This document shows, piece by piece, positions 13,937 through 18,212 of a stretch of 18,212 bases of DNA. The stretch's first letter is position 1, and each line of letters opens with the position of its first letter. The stretch lies in assembly GCA_028817775.1 (NCBI GenBank), contig JAPPOW010000196.1, positions 1 through 18,212 of the forward strand, in the 5' to 3' direction. Both the position numbers and the translations under genes were made by a program. The stretch comes from Candidatus Melainabacteria bacterium (GTDB lineage: Bacteria; Cyanobacteriota; Vampirovibrionia; LMEP-6097). The notes under the pieces are model-generated. The model was not told the DNA's origin, made no database searches, and saw only the letters and a list, made by a program, of their open reading frames with translations.

Positions 13937-14015
13937 AGTGGGTGTGGGCTCAGGATGACAGTGGGTGTGGGCTCAGGATGACAGTGGGTGTGGGCTCAGG
14001 GTGATAGTTGGAGGG
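13925..14015 (+). repeat. 23-bp tandem array overlapping the mtnC 3' end
   Basis: Three identical 23-bp units begin at 13925, 13948 and 13971 (each starts GCTCAGGATGACAG). A fourth, diverged unit begins at 13994 and contains the mtnC stop and last codons. The unit consists of the right arm of element D plus 12 bp of flank. It looks like slippage or unequal exchange at the element border. Confidence 0.9.
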
Positions 14016-14685
14016 TATCAAAATTATCACCATTTTCCCTTGTGATTAGCCGGGTTTCTAGGCAGGCTTCACGGGCAGCGTCGGCTTCTTCTGCAATATC
14101 AGTTAGGAAGACTATTTCTGCGGGTTCTAGCTCAGGGATTTGCTCCCTGATTGATTCATAGATATTAATGTAGGATTTGGCTTCGCGTTTGTGACCGACA
14201 CCAGTGTCATAATTGCCGCTAAAAAGTGGGTTGAGATCACCATATTTTGTGTGTTCAAAGAGTAATTTCTGGGCATGGACTGAACCTGATGAGTAGATAT
14301 AGAGTTTGATGCCTTGTTCATGCCAAGCTTTGAGTTGCTCGTAAGCATCATCATATATATGTCCCTGGTAATCACCTTGTTTATAACCTGCTTCCCATAT
14401 TAGTCCCTGTAAGTCTTTCAATGCTTTGTGTTTCAAATCCAATTTAATCCATTGTTTTAGTAGAGTCACGGCGTCATTGCGAGGCAGCACTTTGTGCTGA
14501 CGCGGCAATCCAGTCTCAAAATTTGCAAGATCAGCTAGAATCTTCTGAACTTCAGGGCTTGATTCATTTTGTTCTAAATAGCTTTCAAGATGTTCAGCGG
14601 CATAGGGAAAAAGTACATCTTTGACAAAACTAATTGAACTAGTAGTGCCCTCAATGTCTGTAAGGATGACTCGGGGCTTGGTCAT
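13996..14685 (-). CDS. mtnC: Enolase-phosphatase E1 (methionine salvage)
   Basis: A 229-residue HAD-family enzyme that enolises and dephosphorylates 2,3-diketo-5-methylthiopentyl-1-phosphate to acireductone. The nucleophile motif DIEGTTSSISF starts at Asp10. YIYSSGSVHAQKLLF, the Lys in VGHKREAK, and FLTDIAEEADAARE are the remaining HAD motifs. The length is usual for the family. Residues 59-72 (GLPRQHKVLPRNDA), in the cap region, are coded by a palindromic half-unit inserted in frame. The stop codon lies in the last unit of a repeat array. The start overlaps the mtnD stop by 4 bp (ATGA), with GGAG about 10 nt upstream. The enzyme is probably active, since the catalytic motifs are untouched. 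Confidence 0.94.
   Translation of the reverse strand: MTKPRVILTDIEGTTSSISFVKDVLFPYAAEHLESYLEQNESSPEVQKILADLANFETGLPRQHKVLPRNDAVTLLKQWIKLDLKHKALKDLQGLIWEAGYKQGDYQGHIYDDAYEQLKAWHEQGIKLYIYSSGSVHAQKLLFEHTKYGDLNPLFSGNYDTGVGHKREAKSYINIYESIREQIPELEPAEIVFLTDIAEEADAAREACLETRLITRENGDNFDTLQLSP
14472..14511. repeat. Palindromic half-unit inside mtnC
   Basis: A 40-bp element, GTCATTGCGAGG ... GGCAATC, with tip hairpin CAGCAC-TTT-GTGCTG (14485-14499). It shares the frame GTCAT-N-GAGG-tip-GACG with the cloverleaf elements but has TTGCGAG/GCAATC arms. It is translated in frame as part of MtnC. Confidence 0.85.
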
Positions 14686-15299
14686 ACAGTAAGCTCCGAA
14701 TGAGATTGCGACGTCGTGCTTTGCACTCCTCGCAATGACAAGTCGGCGTCTTCAAGTTTTGGAAAACGATCGGAGATTTTATCACCAGTATAATTTGCGA
14801 CCCAACCTTCTTCGTCTCCAAAAAATCTAATACATTTAAAATTAGCTTGCTCGCCCATATCAAACCAATGACGGGTCTGAGCAGGTACTGAAATAAAGTC
14901 GCCAGCAGTACACAGAATCTGTACTACTTTACCAGCTTCATGAATGCAAAACAAACCCTGACCATCGATAAAAAATCTTACTTCATCATCAGCGTGGCGG
15001 TGCTCATCCAAAAATTTTTGACGGATTTTTTTAACTTCGTCTGGGGCAAGTTGAGTACCAGAGTGCATGCTAATAACATCGACTGCCGCAAAACCATGAG
15101 CTTGCATAATACGCCTGCAATCAGCTTCATAGGCTTCTAATATTTCTTCTTGCTCGGCTTGAGGATTAAGCTTTGACTGGGTTTGCCACTGCTCTACTTT
15201 GATATTGAATTTGAAAAGAGCCGCTTGGATTGCAGTTAGCTCAGTTAGTTCTTCAAATTCATTGGGATTGTCTTCAGAATAAATTTTGACTTGTGGCAT
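14682..15299 (-). CDS. mtnD: Acireductone dioxygenase (methionine salvage)
   Basis: A 205-residue cupin enzyme that oxidises acireductone to the methionine precursor 2-keto-4-methylthiobutyrate (Fe form) or, with Ni, to an off-pathway product. The metal ligands are visible: His100, His102 and Glu106 in EHRHADDEVRFF, and His144 in SVPAQTRHWFDMG. The conserved end EGWVANYTGD...RFP stops at residue 180, where the family normally finishes. The remaining 25 residues are extra, and about 187-200 are coded by a palindromic half-unit. The start has a Shine-Dalgarno AAGGA 9 nt upstream and overlaps mtnB by 26 bp; the stop overlaps mtnC. The bound metal cannot be told from sequence. Confidence 0.94.
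   Translation of the reverse strand: MPQVKIYSEDNPNEFEELTELTAIQAALFKFNIKVEQWQTQSKLNPQAEQEEILEAYEADCRRIMQAHGFAAVDVISMHSGTQLAPDEVKKIRQKFLDEHRHADDEVRFFIDGQGLFCIHEAGKVVQILCTAGDFISVPAQTRHWFDMGEQANFKCIRFFGDEEGWVANYTGDKISDRFPKLEDADLSLRGVQSTTSQSHSELTV
14702..14740. repeat. Palindromic half-unit at the mtnD 3' end
   Basis: A 39-bp element that, on the minus strand, reads GTCATTGCGAGG ... CGCAATC with tip GTGC-AAA-GCAC. It is in frame with mtnD and codes most of its non-conserved C-terminal tail, ending about 17 bp before the mtnC start codon. Confidence 0.85.
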
Positions 15300-15918
15300 A
15301 GGAGTTTCCTTGTAGCTTTAAGTATTCTAGTTCAATTTCAAAAATTGTTTCTAGAGCTTCAATAATATTTAGTACTTGCTGAGAACTTGAGCCCCAGGCA
15401 TAGAGTCCATGCTCCTTGATGATATAAGCTGGGGTATCAGGATTACTGAGCATATAAGCGTCAACAGTTCTGGCTAAGGAATTAATATTCTGAGTGTTTT
15501 CGAAAACTGGAATGCTAATTCTTGCTTTGTGTGTCGAGATGCCAGGTAAGGCTTTGAGTAATTCATAGCCAGTAAGGTTTACAGCTTGAGGGTAAACTTT
15601 GGAAATCAAGACTGCAGCTTTGGAGTGAGTATGAAAAACACTAGTGATTTGATCTGAGAAACGATAAAGCTGTCGGTGTAATTCTGTTTCGGCTGAAGCT
15701 TGTGCCAAAATCTCAGGATCCTGCTGGTCCAGAGCTAATTCAATGAAATCAGCTTCGCTTAGCTTAGCTTTGTACCTACCTGATGCTGTGATTAGTAACG
15801 AGTCAGAACCAGGCTCACGCATTGACAGGTTTCCACTAGTGGCTGGCAGCATGCCAGCTTCAGCCAATTCCTTTGCTGCTTCAATGATTTGCTGAGCTAA
15901 ATTAGTGGTTTTCAGCAT
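15274..15918 (-). CDS. mtnB: Methylthioribulose-1-phosphate dehydratase (methionine salvage)
   Basis: A 214-residue zinc enzyme of the class II aldolase/adducin family. It dehydrates 5-methylthioribulose-1-phosphate to the diketone used by MtnC. The motif TSGNLSMR is at 27-34, the catalytic Glu is probably Glu79, and the zinc ligands are His96 and His98 (HTHSK) and His170 (KEHGLYAWG). Length is normal. Placement directly before mtnD and mtnC separates it from sugar aldolases of the same fold. It leads the operon, with an extended -10 box 9 nt before the start and no leader space for a SAM riboswitch. The first steps of the pathway (mtnN or mtnP, mtnK, mtnA) are not in the window. Confidence 0.94.
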   Translation of the reverse strand: MLKTTNLAQQIIEAAKELAEAGMLPATSGNLSMREPGSDSLLITASGRYKAKLSEADFIELALDQQDPEILAQASAETELHRQLYRFSDQITSVFHTHSKAAVLISKVYPQAVNLTGYELLKALPGISTHKARISIPVFENTQNINSLARTVDAYMLSNPDTPAYIIKEHGLYAWGSSSQQVLNIIEALETIFEIELEYLKLQGNSYATSQNLF

Positions 15919-15927
15919 TAATCGGAA

Positions 15928-15936
15928 ATTCTAACA
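15928..15936 (-). promoter_or_regulatory. Extended -10 promoter of the mtnBDC operon
   Basis: On the minus strand TG-T-TAGAAT lies 9 nt before the mtnB ATG. It predicts a leader of only a few bases, so control must act at the promoter rather than through a riboswitch. The palindrome GTCATGAC (15943-15950) sits just upstream, between this promoter and the divergent one. Confidence 0.45.
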
Positions 15937-15963
15937 TATTTTGTCATGACATGACTGGATTCT

Positions 15964-15972
15964 TGCTACTAT
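15964..15972 (+). promoter_or_regulatory. Extended -10 promoter of the membrane protein gene
   Basis: TG-C-TACTAT ends 8 nt before ATG 15981, and TTGTCA at 15941 is a possible but over-distant -35. The position supports a near-leaderless start at 15981 rather than the upstream in-frame ATG at 15951, which lies before the -10 box. Confidence 0.45.
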
Positions 15973-15980
15973 ATATATGG

Positions 15981-16940
15981 ATGCAGCTTTCTGAAAAACT
16001 TGATTTTTCTCCAGTTATGGAGCCAAATCAGCCTATAGCTAGGCGATCAGCGGCTGGCGGCGAGTTTGAATTTTCAGACATGAATGATTTTCATCGTCCC
16101 GCGCAAGATCAGGGAGATCCTGACGCTGCTGCGCAACTCAGGATGACAGACAGCCACTCTGATTTATATGCATACCTCAAAAAAGGCACTGATGCTGCCA
16201 ATGTACTGAATGTTGTAGCTAATAGTATCTCTGCGGTGGTTAATTCTTCACCTTCTGGCAAGAAACACAAGTGGGTAAATAATTTTGCTGACTTTGGTGC
16301 CAAGCTGTCGATGGGTGTCAATTCGATTTTTAATATTTATAACGGACACAAACAAAAAGAAACTTTCAATGTCATTGGTTATTTATCGGAGCTAGCAATT
16401 GCACTTTTTGCTCCATACAACATTATGGGACTCTTGCGGGGACTCGCTTTCTCGCTCTATCAAGTGCCGAATTTTGTTACTAGTTTAGGTAAGATGCCGC
16501 AATCAAAAAGCTACGGCGAGAATATGCGTATGATTAATAATCGTCTTGGACTTGCCTTGAAGAAAATTTTTCAGGCAGATACTTACAAAAACTTCTCAAA
16601 GAATTTTGGTTTGCTTTCTGGTACTTGGGGTGGAATTTTCTCAGGTGCAGGGGTACTTACCTGGTTGCTTACAGGAAGCACTAAGGTTGGCGGTATGATC
16701 AAAGGTGTCGGAGAGATTTTGGTTGATTCCTTCCAAATCTCTAAGGAGCACTGGCTCTGCAAGCGCACTAACTATATCAATTCCGGATTATCTTTCATCA
16801 TGGGTTCACTTTGTGAAATGATTTCTAAGCAACGTAACAACGAGCCGGTGACCATGGCACTTTACTTTGTGGGCAGTGGTATTGGACGTATGTTTATGAC
16901 CTGGTCCAACGCCAATGGTGAGCGTAATTATTCTGCTTAG
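15981..16940 (+). CDS. Unknown membrane-associated protein containing a translated repeat
   Basis: A 319-residue protein that I do not recognise. The first 60 residues are polar and poorly structured, and residues 45-57 (GDPDAAAQLRMTD) come from a palindromic half-unit read in frame. The rest has several hydrophobic, Gly-rich segments. One is around 130-160 (ELAIALFAPYNIMGLLRGLA), one around 205-235 (GGIFSGAGVLTWLLTG), and one near 297-310 (MALYFVGSGIGRMFM), consistent with two to four membrane passes or amphipathic helices. No catalytic motif is evident. Start chosen from the promoter position; ATG at 16017 or 16080 are alternatives. Its TAG stop is formed at the border of a palindromic insertion, and it may be co-transcribed with the SulP gene. 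Confidence 0.65.
   Translation: MQLSEKLDFSPVMEPNQPIARRSAAGGEFEFSDMNDFHRPAQDQGDPDAAAQLRMTDSHSDLYAYLKKGTDAANVLNVVANSISAVVNSSPSGKKHKWVNNFADFGAKLSMGVNSIFNIYNGHKQKETFNVIGYLSELAIALFAPYNIMGLLRGLAFSLYQVPNFVTSLGKMPQSKSYGENMRMINNRLGLALKKIFQADTYKNFSKNFGLLSGTWGGIFSGAGVLTWLLTGSTKVGGMIKGVGEILVDSFQISKEHWLCKRTNYINSGLSFIMGSLCEMISKQRNNEPVTMALYFVGSGIGRMFMTWSNANGERNYSA
16114..16147. repeat. Right half of a cloverleaf element inside a coding region
   Basis: GAGATCCTGACG ... CTCAGGATGAC matches the right halves of elements B and C, with its own tip sequence (CTGCTGCGCA). A recognisable left half is missing. Upstream GCGCA (16101-16105) can pair with TGCGC (16129-16133). The segment is translated as GDPDAAAQLRMTD. 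Confidence 0.8.
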
Positions 16941-17065
16941 GGTCGTATATGGACATTGGACACAATTCCGTATTACAAGCGGGGTTGACTATACTAGTGT
17001 ATAACTATTAGTGGATAGCAGATTTGCTAATACCAAATTATGTCCAATGTCCATATACGACCCTA
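16938..17065. mobile_element. MITE-like 128-bp palindromic insertion with TA borders
   Basis: Bases 16938-16962 are the perfect reverse complement of 17041-17065 (25 bp). Pairing continues inward after a mismatch: 16964-16967 with 17036-17039, and 16970-16975 with 17028-17033. The outermost two bases are TA on each side, as expected of a TA target-site duplication like that made by IS630/Tc1-type transposases, leaving 23-bp terminal repeats. No transposase is coded, so it would be a non-autonomous element. It forms the stop codon of the upstream gene and abuts the SulP ATG. Confidence 0.75.
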
Positions 17066-18212
17066 TGAAATATTTCGCACGTAACAAAACCACATTTAAA
17101 CAAGAAGGTCTAGCGGCCGTCGTCGTCTTTTTGGTTGCCCTACCTTTATCTCTTGGTATTGCTGTTGCAACTGGTGCTTCTCCTACTGCAGGCATAATTT
17201 CTGCAGCTATTGGTGGAATCATAGTGGGTAGCTTTGCAGGTTGTCCTTTGCAGGTCAGTGGTCCAGCTGCTGGTCTGATCACTATTGTTGCTGAGATTAT
17301 TCATAAATTTGGCTTAGAACAATTAGGACTTATAGTTTTTCTTGCAGGTATTATTCAATTGATTTTTGCAGCTTTGCGCTTGGGACCGGTATTCCGCGCA
17401 GTTGCCCCTTCTGTAATTCAGGGTATGCTCAGTGCAATTGGAGTTTCGATCTTTGCTTCTCAATTCCATGTCATGGTCGGTGATAGCCCGAACCACGGCC
17501 CAATAGAAAATCTATTATTAATTCCAAATTCTTTGATTCAAGGTTTGTTTCCAATGGATGGTTCTATCTACCATATGTCTGCTTTGATTGGGGTGGTAAC
17601 GATTGCAGTGATTGTGATTTGGAATTTTGTTCCTAAGTCAGTCAAAGCAATTCCTCCAGCTCTTATTGGTGTGGTAGTTTCAGTTTTGATTTCACGTTTG
17701 TTTCAGTTGCCGATCAAACATTTGGTCTTGCCAGATAATGTTATTCAAGATTTAAATATAGTTGACTGGGGAGTGGTGATCCCGTCCTTTACAGATTCTC
17801 CATTGATGATTGCTGCATTTACAGTTGCCTTTGTGGCAACTGCAGAAACTTTGCTTACAGCAACAGCAGTAGATCAATTACATTCTGGGGAACGTACCAA
17901 GTATAATAAAGAAATTTTTGCCCAAGGTCTGGGTAATTTATTTGCAGGCTTTCTTGGTGTCCTGCCAATATCAGGCGTAATTGTCCGTAGTGCCGCTAAT
18001 GTAAGTACTGGTGCCAAGACTCGCGTTTCAACTATCTTGCATGGTGTCCTACTTGTTGTCTTCATCTTGATCTTCCCGCATGTGCTAGAGATGATTCCAA
18101 CTTCTTGTTTGGCTGCAATTCTGGTTTACACCGGGGTTAAGCTGGTTAACTACAAGGCAGTGTTTAATATCTATAGTTATCGCCGTGCCGAGTTCATTAT
18201 TTATCTAATTAC
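17065..18212 (+). CDS. SulP-family anion transporter (3' end beyond the window)
   Basis: The first 382 codons of an inner-membrane SulP/SLC26 transporter. The conserved start FLVALPLSLGIAVATGASP and SGPAAGLITIV are in the first 80 residues. About nine further hydrophobic segments follow. FAQGLGNLFAGFLGVLPISG and VRSAANVSTGAKT are the typical second half of the core. The form resembles bacterial SulP proteins often associated with carbonic anhydrase, so bicarbonate or sulfate is the likely substrate; sequence alone does not decide. A STAS or carbonic anhydrase domain would lie past the window end. ATG 17065 sits at the tip of the palindrome and has no Shine-Dalgarno; an in-frame ATG at 17047 lies inside the palindrome arm. 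Confidence 0.92.
   Translation, partial: MKYFARNKTTFKQEGLAAVVVFLVALPLSLGIAVATGASPTAGIISAAIGGIIVGSFAGCPLQVSGPAAGLITIVAEIIHKFGLEQLGLIVFLAGIIQLIFAALRLGPVFRAVAPSVIQGMLSAIGVSIFASQFHVMVGDSPNHGPIENLLLIPNSLIQGLFPMDGSIYHMSALIGVVTIAVIVIWNFVPKSVKAIPPALIGVVVSVLISRLFQLPIKHLVLPDNVIQDLNIVDWGVVIPSFTDSPLMIAAFTVAFVATAETLLTATAVDQLHSGERTKYNKEIFAQGLGNLFAGFLGVLPISGVIVRSAANVSTGAKTRVSTILHGVLLVVFILIFPHVLEMIPTSCLAAILVYTGVKLVNYKAVFNIYSYRRAEFIIYLI

Noticed and set aside
13925..14015. CRISPR-like repeats
   Set aside because: The units are directly adjacent with no unique spacers, no cas genes are nearby, and the unit matches the arm of the palindromic element.
14651..14863. Minus-strand 70-codon frame containing CHCEECKARRRNL
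   Set aside because: This is the palindromic half-unit read in another frame within mtnD. The peptide is a typical repeat translation, not a gene.
15919..15980. SAM or other riboswitch before mtnBDC
   Set aside because: The promoter is only 9 nt from the mtnB start, leaving no room for an aptamer.
17000..17013. Promoter inside the MITE-like element (TTGACT 16985, TATAAC 17000)
   Set aside because: Spacing between the candidate boxes is only 9 bp, and no better-spaced pair is visible, so I did not call it.

Overview
The window looks like chromosomal DNA of an AT-rich, uncultivated bacterium. It uses the standard genetic code (TGA is a stop), packs genes tightly with 4-26 bp overlaps, and often starts genes without a Shine-Dalgarno sequence. 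I cannot place the lineage; a deep-branching group related to Cyanobacteria is only a guess. Base 1 is probably a contig edge, because the first 55 bases exactly repeat 221-275, inside and just upstream of tRNA-Ser.

Layout. 1-323: a truncated tRNA-Ser copy, a short structured stretch, then an intact tRNA-Ser(UGA). 367-4806 (+): nitroreductase, small secreted protein, D-lactate dehydrogenase and phosphoenolpyruvate synthase, a lactate/pyruvate/PEP cluster. 4888-9272 (-): PRC-barrel protein, P-type cation ATPase and CaCA-type Na+/Ca2+ exchanger, joined by two 8-bp overlaps, probably one cation-handling operon. 9433-10788 (+): beta-CASP metallo-beta-lactamase RNase. 10946-13663 (-): a 905-residue secreted, very acidic, His-rich protein of unknown role, with its own ribosome site and terminator. 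13996-15918 (-): mtnB-mtnD-mtnC, three consecutive steps of methionine salvage. 15981-16940 (+): unknown membrane-associated protein. 17065-end (+): SulP anion transporter, cut by the window.

The most striking layer is non-coding. Four 83-90 bp elements (4797, 9329, 10794, 13847) share GTCATCCTGAG / CTCAGGATGAC ends and can fold as a four-arm cloverleaf. Two related 40-bp half-units and one half-copy lie inside reading frames (mtnD, mtnC, the 15981 gene) and are translated in frame. The small tip hairpins differ in sequence from copy to copy but stay complementary. Two copies supply the stop codon of a neighbouring gene (ppsA, mtnC). A different 128-bp palindrome with 25-bp perfect ends and TA borders fills the gap between the 15981 gene and the SulP gene, and looks like a MITE.

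A second pattern is at gene starts. Six genes have a -10 box, usually extended with TG, only 6-10 nt before the ATG, which predicts leaderless or nearly leaderless mRNAs. I used this to choose three starts (1439, 9433, 15981).
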